DNA of 64,000 nt from Aptenodytes patagonicus (lineage: Eukaryota; Chordata; Aves; Sphenisciformes; Spheniscidae): NCBI RefSeq assembly GCF_965638725.1, contig NC_134952.1, positions 20,649,028 through 20,713,027 of the forward strand, read 5' to 3'. This document shows, in pieces, positions 11,001 through 22,900 of the stretch. The notes below the pieces were generated by a model, which searched no databases, was not told the origin of the DNA, and saw only the letters and a list, made by a program, of their open reading frames with translations. A program made the translations under genes and the position numbers. Each line of letters begins with the position of its first letter. Position 1 is the stretch's first letter.

Positions 11001-14000
11001 GTATTCATGATATGAAAGTTTTATTTTCTCGTATAACAATTCTGCATAAAGTTTGACATGGGTGTTCTGGACAACATATTTGTATCTTGTAGAATGGTAA
11101 TTTGTGGAAGAAAATTGGAAACTCGTGCTGGGCTAGACTGCGTTCCTGCTAGTGTTCAGAGATGAGAGCTTTTGTGACAAGGCAGTGCTGGAAAAAGCAG
11201 TGCTGATTTGGATTTGCAGCTTTGTAATTATTCTGAGATAGGTGAAGATGCATATCAACTCTTATATTGCCAGATAGAACAAACAATGTAGTTCTTTTTT
11301 TTTTTTAATGGGTTGCTCTTTTGTAGAACAAACAACTGCAATGTTATCTCAGATATCCCATGCAAAAGAGCAAAAGTGGATAAGTAAAATAGGATTATTA
11401 TAGTGTTGGGAACTTAGTTTCCTGAGTCTAGCCTGATAGTATGGTTGCACGAATTTAAAAATAAATGAGACAAAATCCTTGCTGTAGAATTTGTAATCTA
11501 ATTTGGGGTTAGAGTCTTTTATATAAAAATGAAAATGTCATAAGGCACATCTAAAGATAATAAATACATTAATAGTTCTGCCTGTGCTTAGCATTCAGTT
11601 TAAGACTCTTTTTCTATGATTTTATTTTTCTAGGTAGACTATGATAATCATGCACTTTATAAACATGGCAAGACAGGTCGTAGACAGTCCCCTGTCCGTA
11701 TCTTCACGAACCTCACCCCAAGCATGATTGTACTTCCTGTAGAAGAGGGTTATAGGTAAGATGTGTTAACGCTCAGGTGACTGAAAGAGTGTGTTTGTTC
11801 TTAATTGGGGCATAAAGTCTCTAAAGGACTTTGGGATGGTGCTGTTCAGAATTGTCATGCCTAACTTTTGGATGCCAGGCTCCAGAGCATGTTTCTCTGT
11901 CTCATTCTGAGGTTGCATGTTCTATAAATAATGTGTACGAGAGCTGGGCGCCTAAAAAGAGGTTTACATTTTCCAGTGTGGAATGATGAAATTCCTCAGC
12001 TAGTCCATAGGAAATGTTTTGTACGCCTACGCGAGAGAGAGATTTACAGCTCTCCCTTATAATCAGCTTGGTTGAAACAGTACTTAATAAAATTAACACT
12101 AAGAGAAGCATCAAGGACAAAGGAATGGATTTGGTTTAATTTACTGCTGATAGTGTTGCTAATTTGAATTCAGGCACCTGAATTTTACTATTTGGATGTA
12201 CTGTGTCTAAATGATTATGAGGCTCTGGGCCTAAGTGGTGATTTTATGCATCAAAAACATTGTCTTTAATTTAGCGAAGTGATTTTGCAATCCTTATATT
12301 TATTATTGAGCTTGTATAAAATTAATTTATATTGCTTTGTGAGCAAATAGTGGACCAGTACATTTATAATTTTTTTTCCCAGGTTTTGCACTATATGTCA
12401 GCGATATGTTAGTTCTGGTAACCAGCACTGTGAGATATGCAATTCATGTACGTCAAAAGTAAGTATTTTGACTTCTTTCTGGATGGCAGTTTTAGCAGTA
12501 GTCAAATAATAACTTCTGTAATATTTGCTCTGATAAAAACCTATTCTGATACCGACTTCCTTGGGAAACCCCAAAGAGTTCAGTTTCGTAGACTTATTAT
12601 TAACTTCACAGGACATCATTCATAACCCACTGGGAATTAATTTCTCTTTCCCCAATTCCTTTGAGTTGGAAAGAGGACAGGAAAAGTTTACTACTTGCCA
12701 CTTACACCATACCTTATTCATCAGTGGTCTGTTGACACACACATTTCTTCTTATGTTTCAGAAGTTGTAGAACTTGCTAATTTCAAAAAGCAGCCATTTT
12801 GCTGCGGTTGTCACAGATTCTCAGGACTGTTGTTTTTAAGTTACAGTCCTTCCTACAGACGACCTGTTTCTGTAAATAATGGGGACCATACATCAGTAGT
12901 TCAGTTTTAAGGTAGAATCAGTGTTTTTTTCAAACAAACAATGCATTTATTCATCTTTTGTAGGATGGTAGACGATGGAAACATTGTGTTCTTTGCAAAA
13001 AATGTGTAAAACCCTGTAAGTACAGAAAAATACTTTTCTAAATAAAAGTACACTTACTGTTTAAGCTATAGTCCAAAGAAACTGAGATGACAAACCAGAA
13101 GAGAAAATATTCTGTAAAAGAAACAAAATGTAATCATAGAATAGAAGACTCATGAAGACATAGAGTAAAGGAAAAACCTCAATTTCACATGAGTTGCCAT
13201 TAGATAACTTAGGTATATTTGTACTGTGTGGAAATGTGATCAATTCTTGTCAAGGCATACTAAATTCCAGTTATATTTGTTATGGGGAAACTTAAATATT
13301 GTGATTTGCCATATATAAGTGTTTCCTGACTTTGTAAACTTTTTCATTAGAATTTTATAAACAAATAGTCAATTACTAAAATGTTTGAGAAGGCATGATC
13401 AAATTATGTTTCATACACAAATGCAGTTGTATTTATAGCTGTGTTTAAATAGCTGAAGCACTCATTTTTGTTACTGATGTAGAAATCACAATTTGTAAGT
13501 CCATTTTAACATCTGAACTATTTTTCATGTTAAGATCACATACAGGATAATAGTTCTAATGGCAAAGTAATTCAGTTATATTGATATAGTTACACAGTAT
13601 ATCTAATGAAGTAGTACCTGACTGTCTTACGAAATGTGGTAAGGGACCAGAAACTGACTACATCCGTCTCTGTAAAACTAAAACAAAATTAAAATCCTGG
13701 TAATATAGCCTATATTTAAAGCTTAGTTTCAGAATGATCATTCTAAACCTTTTCAAGATCATAAATCATGTTACTTATTTTGCAGCTTGGTTTCACTGTA
13801 ACAATTGCAACTGCTGTGCTCTTCAAAACCACACTTGTGAGAAGACTGATGCTGTCTGTTTTGTCTGTGGCAAGGCAGGTCACAAACGCAGTACCTGTCC
13901 CAGTCTCTCCCACACCAGAACAGCTTGCCAGTAAGTGTGATATTGCATTAATATAATAAAAGATAGCATTCATGGCTCCTATGATTGGAGTGTTGGGATG

Positions 14001-17000
14001 GAGTGATACAGGCTGTTTAGGAAGGACAGGCAGGGGAGACGAGGAGGGGGTGTCACCCTCTATGTCAACGACCAGCTGGAGTGCATGGAGCTCTGCCTGG
14101 GGATGAGTGAGGAGCCGACCAAGAGCTTATGGGTCAGGATTAAAGGGAAGGCAGGGACAGGCGACATCACGGTGGGGGTCTGCTACAGGCCATCTGACCA
14201 GGAAGACTGAGTGGATGAGGCCCTCTATAGACAGATAGGAGCAGCCTCACGCTCACAAGCCCTGGTCCTCATGGGGGGACTTCAACCACCCCGACGTCTG
14301 TTGGAGGGACAACATGGCAGGGCATAAGCAATCCGGGAGGTTCTTGGAATACGTCGAAGATAACTTCCTTCTCCAAGTGGAAGAGGAGCCAGCGAGGAGA
14401 GGTGCTATGCTGGACCTTGTTCTCACCAACAAGGAAGGGCTGGTGGGGAATGTGAAGCTCAAGGGCAGCCTGGGCTGCAGTGACCACGCAATGGTGGAGT
14501 TCAAGATCCTTAGGACAGCGAGGAGGGTGCAGAGCAAGCTCACTCCCCTGGAGTTCAGGAGAGCAGACTTTGGCCTCTTCAGGGATCTGCTTGGTAGAAT
14601 GCCATGGGACAAAGCCCCGGAGGGAAGAGGGGCCCAAGAAAGCTGGGTGATATTCAAGGATCACCTCCTTCAAGCTCAGGAGCGATGCATCCCAACAAAG
14701 AGGAAGTCGGGCAAAAACACCAGGAGGCCTGCATGGATGACCAAGGAGCTCCTGGACAAACTCGGACACACAAAGGAAGCCTACAGAGGGTGGAAGCAAG
14801 GACAGGTAGCCTGGGAAGAATACAGAGCAATTGTCCAAGCAGCCAGGGATCAGGTTAGGAAAGCTAAAGCCCTAATAGAATTAAATCTGTCCAGGGATGT
14901 CAAGGGCAACAAGAAAAGGTTCTATATGTACGTCGGGCATAAAAGGAAGGTGAGGGAAAATGTGGGCCCTCTCCGGAACAAAACGGGAGACCTGGTTACC
15001 CAGGACATGGAGAAGGTGGAGGTACTCAATGACTTTTTTGCCTCGGTCTTCACCAGCAAGTGCTCGAGCCTCACCACCCAAGCCGCAGAAGGCTAAAGGT
15101 GGGGACTGGGAGAATGAAGAGCCGCCCACTGTGGGAGAACATCAGGTTCGAGACCATCTAAGGCACCTGAAGGTGCACAAGTCCATGGGACCCGATGAGA
15201 TCCATCTGCGGGTCCTGAAGGAACTGGCAGATGAAGTTGCTAAGCCACTATCCATCATATTTGAGAAGTTGTGGCAGACTGGTGAAGTTCCCACTGACTG
15301 GAAAAGGGGAAACATAACCCCCATTTTTAAAAAGAGAAAAAAGGAAGACCCGGGGAACGACAGGCCAGTCAGGCTCACGTCTGTGCCTGGGAAGATCATG
15401 GAACAGATCCTCCTGGAAGCTATGCTAAGGCACATGGAGGACAGGGAGGTGATTCGAGACAGCCAGCATGGCTTCACCAAGGGCGAGTCCTGCCTGACCA
15501 ACCTAGTGGCCTTCTATGGTGGAGTGACTACATCAGTGGACACAGGAAGGGCTACAGGTGTCATCTATCTGGATTTCTGTAAGGCTTTTGACACAGTCCT
15601 GCACAACATCCTTCTCTCTAAACTGGAGAGGTATGGATTTGATGGGTGGACTGTCCGGTGGGTGAGGAATTGGTTAGATGGTCGCATCCAGAGGGTAGTG
15701 GTCAACGGCTCAATGTCCAGATGGAGACTGGTGACGAGTTGCGTCCCGCAGGGGTCCGTATTGGGACTGGTACTGCTTAATAACTTCATCAATGACATAG
15801 ACAGAGGGATTGAGTGCACCCTCAGCAAGTTTGCAGATGACACCAAGCTGAGTGGTGCGGTTGACATGCCAGAGGGACGGGATGCCATCCAGAGGGACCT
15901 GGACAAGCTTGAGAAGTGGGCCTGTGTGAACCTCATGAGGTTTAACAAGGCCAAGTGCAAGGTCCTGCACCTGGGTTGGGGCAACCCCCGGTATCAGTAC
16001 AGGCTGGGGGATGAAGGGATTGAGAGCAGCCCTGCCGAGAAGGACCTGGGGGTACTGGTGGGTGAAAAACTGGACATGAGCCAGCAATGCGCGCTCACAG
16101 CCCAGAAGGCCAATCGTATCCTGGGCTGTGTCAAAAGAAGCGTGGCCAGCAGGTCGAGGGAGGTGATTCTGCCCCTCTACTCTGCTCTGGTGAGACCCCA
16201 CCTGCAGTACTGTGTCTGGCTCTGGAGCCCTCAGCATAAGAAGGACACAGACCTGTTGGAGCAGGTCCAGAAGAGGGCCACGAACATGATCAGGGGGATG
16301 GAACAGCTCTCCTATGAAGAAAGGCTGATAGAGTTGGGGTTGTTCAGCCTGGAGAAGAGAAGGCTTTGGGGAGACCTTATTGCAGCCTATCAGTACTTAA
16401 AGGGGGCTTATAAAAAAAGATGGTGGCAAACTTTTTAGCAGGGCCTGTTGCGACAGGACAAGGGGGAATGGCTTTAAACTAAAGCGGGGTAGATTTAGAC
16501 TAGATGTAGGGAAGAAATTTTTTCTGCTGAGGGTGGTGAAACACTGGCACAGATTGCCCAGAGAGGTGGTGGATGCCCCATCCCTGGAAACATTGAATGT
16601 CAGGTTGGACGGGGCTCTAAGCAACCTGATCTAGTTGCAGATGTCCCTGCTCATTGCAGGAGGGGTTGGGCTAGATGACCTTTAAAGGTCCCTTCCAACC
16701 CAAACTATTCTATGATTCAGATGAGATTAGATCTTTTCTTATGGAAATTATTTAGAAAGAGAAAATTTTTGGCTTTGGGTGCTGTTGTCATCTTTCTCTA
16801 TTGTCCACTTGCTGTGTTGCTGGGGAGTACATACTGAAGGAGGATACAGTAAAAAACAGGCAGGTCACCTACTCTGACTCCCTATTCCTTAACTGTGGCT
16901 TTTCTTTCAAAACTGATTTATATGGATCCCAAACTTGGTGAACGGTGCATGGGATAGCTCTGTCAAGAAGATTCAAAATTAATGAAACACTTTTATCCCC

Positions 17001-18473
17001 TTTGGATTCCTCATGAAAGGGCAGTGAAAACAGTTGCTGCACTGTTTTTATTGCTTCATTTCTCTTTTGCTTTGTTGTGGCATCTTTTTCTTCTTTCCAT
17101 CTGGTATTTCAGGTCCTCTCTGTAATACAGTCTAAATCTCCACCATGTAAGGATCTTTATTAAAGAGGGGCACATTAAGCTCTTTTATTCTGCCATGATT
17201 GTGCTTCTGTAACATACACAAGCACATACTTGTATGTATCAAAAGACCAAAAAACATGTGTGTGATGGTCTTCACAGGTGGAACTAACTGAAAAGAGGAG
17301 AGGGGATTTGCTAAGAGGTGGTCCAGCAGTTAGCTCAGTCTTTCCAGTTTGGGATAGTTGGCCCACACTTTTGTAACTTCCTCTTCATAGTGTGTGGGTT
17401 GGTTTGTGATTCTTGACTTGCATGGATGTAGCAGTGGAAATGCAAATTTTCCCTCCCAAAAGATGTACCTCTGTTGCATAGTGCGATTCAGATAGTTAAC
17501 CTCTTGGATCAGCATCAAGAGATTCACCAGATGCCTGCTGGACGGTAGAGGACTACAGGTGTATTGCTTCATGTCCTGCTATGACATTAATCTGAGTTTT
17601 GGTTATGGAGTATTAGAGCTAAAATGTAGCAGTGTTTCATTTTACATTTCTCTCTTAAAAATTTCCTCCCTTAATGTTTTTTTTTTCCTTTGCTTAGAAA
17701 AGTAAAAAGGATACTAAAAGAAATTAATGAAACCTCCTCTGTTTCTTCTGTCAAGTATATATTGTACTGGAATGGTTTAGTCCTTTCAGGCCATCAGTTA
17801 CTTCTTTTGCTGATTTATTACAGAAGATAACTTAGGTTTCTTCTTCTAATAAAAACATCTGTATGTTTTATTTGTTAAAATTACTCTTTTTTATGTTATG
17901 AAATACATCCTTTGTCAGAGAAAACAATCCACTTGCTAGTTATATTTAGATCCTGTGTTATTTGCAGGAGTCTTCATAATGTTGTTAAACTTTATGTACT
18001 TCCTTCTAAACCTTTCTATTATATATTCATGCATTATATATTGAGCACAAAAGTCTGTATGTGCTTTTTTTATACTCGGTCAGTGGCATTTCTTAAGTTT
18101 TCTACATCTGTTTAAAGGTAAATGCTGAATAAGTGCATAAATGAAAAATAATTAATGGCAATAAAGTGAACAAACAATTTTGGGGAGATTAAGTGTCATA
18201 ACATTGTAAGATGGAATGTTCCTTGTACATTTTGTGACAGTACTTCTGAGTTCACATACTTACATGGACAGATTATTTGAGATACCAGCAAATGTAGAAG
18301 TACGTTCTCCATTTTATTCTAATCTGTATATTCCTTTTTTGCTTTACAGAGCTGACAAAAAGGAAAGGCAGAAAACTCTAAAGAGGGTGAAGATGGGGAT
18401 CTGTAAAAGATCAGCTATGAAGCGTGCCATATTCTCCAGGAAGAAAGTAAAGAATAAGAAAAAAAAGACGTGA
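1891..18473 (+). CDS. ZCCHC4: ZCCHC4, 28S rRNA N6-adenosine methyltransferase (13 coding exons)
   Basis: The spliced model gives 1512 bases, 503 residues plus stop; the human protein is about 513. ZCCHC4 is the nucleolar methyltransferase that installs m6A in 28S rRNA. Visible domains: a GRF-type zinc finger at residues 35-77 (C35, H37, C59, C68; RRFYACSAC, then FFQW); a C2H2 finger (C120, C123, H135, H138); an N6-adenine methyltransferase core with the catalytic DPPF at 270-273; a cysteine-rich region in exons 10-12; a CCHC knuckle (C439, C442, H447, C452); and a lysine/arginine-rich tail from about 463. ATG 1891 is the only in-frame methionine in the first open stretch and lies in the CpG island. 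The N-terminal 34 residues are low-complexity and poorly conserved. CR1 LINEs occupy introns 2 and 12. Confidence 0.95.
2568..4604 (+). CDS. CR1 ORF2 reverse transcriptase fragment, frame open (678 codons)
   Basis: One uninterrupted frame runs to a TAG at 4602-4604. Reverse transcriptase motifs in order: a basic segment ([12 protein letters not shown]), [10 protein letters not shown], motif [14 protein letters not shown] with catalytic D326, [13 protein letters not shown], motif C FADD with D414 and D415, then the C-terminal region ending in the conserved [19 protein letters not shown] stretch. The catalytic aspartates are all present. The apurinic endonuclease domain and 5' UTR are missing because of 5' truncation, so the copy should not retrotranspose by itself. 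The ATG at 2568 lies at or near the host-element junction and is probably fortuitous; translation of this frame is not shown. Confidence 0.88.
   Translation: MFWEMVLKGKGVQEGWMIFKKEVLKAQEQAVPVRRKKNGRGRRPAWLNGELLLGLRKKRRVYRLWKKGQATQEEYRDLARSCREEMRKAKAQLERNLAAVVRDNKKSFYKYINDKKRAKENLHPLLDAGGNIVTEDEEKAEVLNAFFASVFNRQTSYPQGTRPPELEDRDGEQDEPPIIQEEAVNDLLRHLDAHKSMGPDGIHPRVLRELAEELAKPLSIIYEQSWLMGEVLDDWRLANVTPIHKKGRKEDPGNYRPVSLTSVPGKMMEWFILRALTRHERDNQGIRPSQHGFMRGRSCLTNLISFYDQVTCLVDEGKAVDVVYLDFSKAFDTVSHSILLEKLAAHGLDRCSLRWVKNWLDGRAQRVVVNGVTSSWWLFMSGVPQGSVLGPVLFNIFIDDLDEGIECTLSKFADDTKLGGSIDLLEGRKGLQRDLDRLDRWAEANCMRFSKAKCRVLHFSHNNPMQRYRLGEEWLESCLAEKDLGVLLDSRLNMSQQCAQAAKKANGILACIRTSVASRRREVIVPLYSALVRPHLEYCVQFWAPHYKKDVEVLERVQRRAMRLVRGLENKSSEERLRELGLFSLKKRRLRGDLITLYNCLKGGCSEVGVGFFSQVTSDRMRGNGLKLCQGRFRLDVRKNVFTERVVEHWNRLPREVVESPSLEVFKRRVDEALRDMV
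2568..4686 (+). mobile_element. CR1 LINE, 5'-truncated, sense, in ZCCHC4 intron 2
   Basis: The insertion starts about 140 bases after the exon 2 donor. It contains most of CR1 ORF2 from just upstream of the reverse transcriptase, then a short 3' UTR, and ends with the CR1 signature: GGACTCGATGATCTTAGAGG, CCAACCTCAATG and an imperfect ATTCTATG/ACTCTATG pair at 4671-4686. The 5' end (about 2565-2574) is abrupt, as expected of incomplete reverse transcription. No target-site duplication is visible, normal for CR1. It is very similar to the copy at 41107-43022. Confidence 0.93.
9649..18473 (+). CDS. ZCCHC4: ZCCHC4 exon map, exons 7-13
   Basis: Exons: 7 at 9649-9799 (catalytic DPPF); 8 at 10302-10402; 9 at 11634-11755; 10 at 12383-12458; 11 at 12964-13015; 12 at 13786-13930 (CCHC knuckle); 13 at 18350-18473. 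All introns are GT-AG. Intron 6 (8016-9648) and introns 7-11 show no other gene or recognisable repeat. Intron 12 (13931-18349) is the longest and carries a CR1. Exon 13 encodes only the basic tail (about 40 residues) and includes a run of eight A bases just before the TGA, a slippery spot for both sequencing and mutation. Confidence 0.92.
13988..16720 (+). mobile_element. CR1 LINE, 5'-truncated and frameshifted, in ZCCHC4 intron 12
   Basis: Starts about 55 bases after the exon 12 donor. It begins inside the endonuclease domain of ORF2 (remnants of the [10 protein letters not shown]-like, GDFN-like and [10 protein letters not shown] segments) and runs through the reverse transcriptase to a 3' end with CCTTCCAACCCAAAC and TTCTATGATTCAG. 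Its sequence differs clearly from the 2568 and 41107 copies, so it belongs to another CR1 subfamily. A TGA near 14208 breaks the 5' part. Confidence 0.92.
14314..16621 (+). pseudogene. CR1 ORF2 remnant, broken by frameshifts
   Basis: Frame 14314-15096 (endonuclease C-terminus and linker) ends at a TAA, and the ORF2 reading continues in another frame, 14960-16438; a shift therefore lies at about 15060-15095. The second frame holds motif A ([11 protein letters not shown]), PQGSVLGLV and FADD (starting at 15830). A further shift at the A-rich stretch near 16410-16420 makes it stop at 16436-16438, while the usual CR1 C-terminus (homologous to RFRLDV...NRLPREVV in the other copies) continues out of frame to about 16621. 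Not functional. Confidence 0.85.
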
Positions 18474-18580
18474 CTTTGCTTGCTGATACATAGTAAACTT
18501 TTTTTTTTATGGCCAGCCTTTGATTCCATTTTCTAAAAATGTTAATATTAACATCCAAAATAAAACCTGATTAAATTAAA
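18474..18580 (+). terminator. ZCCHC4: ZCCHC4 3' UTR and poly(A) signal
   Basis: A canonical AATAAA at 18559-18564 lies only 86 bases after the stop codon, giving a very short 3' UTR. The stretch from here to about 19250 (some 700 bases) contains no exon I can recognise; it is AT-rich with a G-rich patch near 18770-18830. Confidence 0.65.
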
Positions 18581-19254
18581 AGTGACAGTTCTTTTATTTT
18601 ACATTGTTACTGGCACAAAAGAAAAAAAAGCCAAGTAAACCACATGCTTACCATGTATTTGTATAATGTAACAGTTTTGTGTGTTTAGGATTAGCTATTT
18701 GTCTGGTTTAGTGGGAGTCTGAAGTCAGGGGAGGAGTACTGCTGAGAGGTGAAGGTATTGGTGGATACTGTGGTTTTGTGGTAGGTATTGGGGGGATTTG
18801 GGGCGAGGGAGGAAGTGAGATTAGGTGATGGGAAGGTACAAATTCTTAGGAATCCAAGCTCTGTTAGTTCCAGTCCTCCTGCAGTACGGGTTTGGGGATT
18901 TATTTTCTCTCCAAATGGAAAAAAGCCTAAGAACAAAAAATTAAATGTACTTCAGAAGCTTAGTAAATGGAAAAAGTGACCTTGTAAGTATATTTAAATT
19001 TAAACTGCTTCCACCAGTTAAATTTAAAAAAACCCCTTAGTTTTAGTATTTTGGATTGGCACTGCTGACAGAGGTGGGTTATGTTGTAAAAACGGGAATT
19101 GAATGTTGGTGCATAAGCATAAGAAAAATGAAGGTTTGTATTGCAGTAGGAGGGGATGATGATACCTCCGTGCTGCGCCACAGCCTTAGCCCCAGTGTTA
19201 GTTACACTGAGGTTAAAGCAGCATTACTGGGAGCCTGTCTGCAGTTTTTGCTTT

Positions 19255-19960
19255 GCGCTGCGGGTAGGCGAGGCTGGGCTTTCCCCCGGCACTAGCTGTC
19301 AAACGCAGCCACCCCCAGCTGGGGCCGGGCCCTCGCAAGGGGCGCTAGCGCCCGCCCGGGGCCCCACCGCCTCCCTTCCGCGAGGCCCTCACGGCCGCGG
19401 GCGGTTCAGCCCCGGCGGGGGTGAGAGGAGGGAGCCGTCCCCCGCCGGGGGAGAGCCCTTGCCCCCCGCTGAGGGGCACGCGGCAGGCGGAAGCCTTGTC
19501 CGGGCGGGCAGGGTGGGAAGAGCCTGACCCGCCTCCCCGCGCCGCCGTGGGGCAGCGCCGCCCGGCCGCGGCGGCCCCGCTCCCCTCGAGGCCCAATCCG
19601 CGCCGCGGCGGGAAGCGCCGCCTCCGGAAGCCGGGAGCGGAGGGCGGGAGGGCGGCGGCGTCGTGGGGTCGCGGGGCGCCAGGCGAAAGGGAGGGGGCCC
19701 GCCAGCCGCTTGGAGCACTGCCGGCGCCCGGCCGCGGCGCCCCGCCGCCATGCCCGCCTTCCGGCAAGTGGGGGAGAAGCAGCTGCCCCAGGAGGTCGTC
19801 TTCATGGCCTGGTCCCCCAAAAGGGACCTCATCGCCCTGGCCAACAGAGCGGGGGAGGTGAGTGCGGGGAGCTGCCCAGCCGCCGGTCCCGGGCAGGGGG
19901 AGGCCGGCGCGGGCGGCCCGGGGCCGTGCTGGAGGCCGCATCTGTGGGCCGACAGGAAGG
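19255..19960. promoter_or_regulatory. ANAPC4: CpG island promoter of ANAPC4
   Basis: GC- and CpG-dense block of about 700 bases covering the 5' flank, first exon and first donor of ANAPC4; TATA-less. The sequence around the start, CGCCGCCATG (19743-19752), resembles the reverse YY1 core, a weak match. The long frames on both strands here reflect the scarcity of stop codons in GC-rich DNA rather than genes. Confidence 0.7.
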
Positions 19961-22900
19961 ACTGTGGGGAGGGAAGAGCGGTTGCTGCTGGCAGGAGAAC
20001 GCTGCCTGTCCTCTGCAGTCGCTGAGATGCTTTTGCTATTCTCTGTGCCGTAATTCTCGTAAGCTTAGCCAAGCATTTAGGAATAGAAAATTTTTTATTA
20101 AGCTTCTCAGTATTTAGTGCTCTTTCCTTTTTACTTTCTGATTTCCGAACAAATCTGATGATGATATTCTCAGTGCCTGTATCAGCAGGATTTTAAAGCA
20201 CACGAAATTTCCTATTTAAATTAAATCTATTTTCAGGTATTTTTTTCCTGGAACTGCTGTATGTGATCATGCATGAAGGCAGACTGTTGTGCTTTCAGGC
20301 CGTCTTTGCTGGAGAAGCGTGGGTAACCCCTGTTGGTTACAGGCTTCTAGGCTTGGGCAAGGCACAGCTTATTTCTCTGTGTTGCTGTATAGTAAACAGT
20401 ATACTGTCCTTTAAAATGGCATAGGAGTCAATCATCTACTAGAGGAGCAGGTGATATTTAAGATGTAGGAGTTATTAAAGAATGGTAAAAAAAGTGTATC
20501 TTCAACTGATTTACAAACTGGTATTAATGGGAGAATGTGGTTTATTTTTCTGTCTTCAATGTGCTTTGTAGGTTTTACTTCATCGGCTTGCAAACTTTCA
20601 GCGAGTGTGGAGTTTGCCTCCAAATGAAAATACAGGAAAAGAAGTTACTGCTCTTGCTTGGAGACCAGATGGCAAAAGTAATGTCAAGTATATGAGGTGA
20701 TACAGTGCAATAAAAATCCCACTGGAAATCAGTGAAGGTTGTGGTGATGATACCTCTTATCTGTGAAAGAAATTTTCAAGTAAACTGTGTTTGAAGAGAA
20801 GTGTGGCTTAATTTTATGTAGGTTTATTCAAAGTAATAGAGAGAGTTACACTGTTGAAAGCAATTGCAAGAAAGATTTGCAAGGTGAATTTATGTCCAAA
20901 ATACTGCACTTCAAGGTATAGCAAAACTTTCAGTTCCTAACTAAGCAAAATATTTTTATATGAATGACAAAATTTATTGTGCGAGTTGAGAGAGAGGCTG
21001 TGTGATCAGGGTTTACTGAAGAGCTTAGCTTATTTAGCATAGACTGAAATTTAGAGGCTAAAATTGCTCTAATAATACACCAGAGAAGAAAAAAAAAAGC
21101 CTTTTCCTTATCAACAGAAATAATGTTGAAGTTAGTAGCTTAATAAGCCTAAGATGGAAATTAGTGAATTTTTTGACTCATTAGAGGCTGGAGAATGGGA
21201 ACAATCTTCTTCCATGACATGTGGGTAAAAAACACCTATACAGTTTTATGATGGAGTCAGAGGAGTTTAAGAAACTTCTTTTTAAGCTGGTTGCCTGTAA
21301 TTACAAGGAAGTAAGCATAGAAGCCTTTGCCTGCCATATGCTTTAAGGATTAATAAAGTTAAGAAGAAGGTGATGTAAAAGTTGCTCAGCAAGTCTTAAA
21401 TTGTATTTTGTTGTAGTAAAACCCAAACCTTCCCAGTGGACAGTCTTTATTTATAATTTTGGCCTCAAATTTGCAAAAACTGAAGCCTCTGCTTTATCAG
21501 AACTGTTGTTAGAAGTGTGCTCAGTTCAACCTGTAGATAAATAATTGTGGGATCGTGCCTGTGACTTACATTTATCACCTAAAATATGACAGGAGTTCAA
21601 ACCTTCATTTTAATGAGTAGGTTTCAAATGAGAATTTGGAAGGACTGTAAATAGGCAAAGAGAAAATCCTGTCCAGTGGTTGCCTTTGAAGATGCATTAT
21701 TTTCTAATTCAGTATAAAGTAACTACAAAGTTTTGCACGTTGGTTGTTTATATGTTTTACTCATCTTTCTCCAGTTTTGGCTTTTGGCCTTACTGATACC
21801 AAGCGGATTGTTCTGTGTGACGTAGAAAAACCTGAAAGCTTGCACTCCTTCTCTGTGGACTCATCTATTACTTACATGCATTGGATGGAAGTAACTGAGG
21901 AAAGCAGGTGAGTCCAAAAAACTCTAGAAGTGAATTATGGGCTAGGTAGTGCCACTTTACTAATAATTTATACTTAGTACGTTACGAGCAGTCATTATAA
22001 AATAATATAATACTATGTAGCTATAGCTTTTTGTTACCACTTGGGTAAAATTTTCCTTTTGGTTAGAATAGACACTTTTCATACGCTTCTTTTTAGCGCT
22101 GATATCTTAGTCTTGTGGTTCTTTAGGTTATACACAAAAATTTCAGCATGATCTTGAGCGCCCACTTCTTAAGAGCTGCTTAATCTAGTATTAGCTTGTA
22201 CGGCCCGTCTTCTGATCTAGTTTACTTCAGTACCAATTAATTTGTTAAACTAATACTATTATTATGTTAGTCTATTTTGTTAGTCAGAATAAGTATTATA
22301 TTTAAATCTTTCTTCACTTGTGTTTTCAAGATGTTTAGTTTGGTGCTTACATCTTTCACGATGTGCCTTTGGTGTTATATCCAACCCCAGTGGCAATTCT
22401 GTTGTGGGTGTACTTGCTTCAGGAAGTCAGATTGCCCCTAGTGACCATGAGCTCTGTGGCGTTAGACAATTCTCAGCAACACTTGTGAGCTGGAGGACAT
22501 TGTGGTCCCTATTTCTGTGGTCTTACAAAAACCTCTGATATGCACCTTATTGCAGTGCAAGACAACAATTAAATAAAACAATTATTTAAAAAAGGGAGGT
22601 GGTGTAAGCCTGACTTGGGGATTCCCCCCCCACCTCCAGAAAACACCAATCTTAAAATAGCAAGAAAATAACTACATCTTAAATCACTCTAGCATTTTTC
22701 TCCCGATGGGGATAGACTTATCTCCTTATTGGGAATCTCATTCTTCTGGCACGTCTAAGGTGTGGTATTAAGTATTGCACTTTAGTCTTCCTCTCACTGT
22801 AATGTGTCTTTAGAGTGAAGCTTTTTTGAGGTGTAGGTAGGTTGTACTGCAGGGTTGTACAGGGTTTAAACAGAAAGCCTCAGTCAGTAACTGCATTACA

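Noticed and set aside
10674-11039. 121-codon minus-strand frame in ZCCHC4 intron 8
   Set aside because: AT-rich, hydrophobic-biased peptide with no motif; likely chance within an intron.
19345-20072. Long minus-strand frames over the ANAPC4 promoter
   Set aside because: Same cause: GC-rich DNA, P/R/G-rich peptides, no recognisable domain, antisense to a confirmed first exon.
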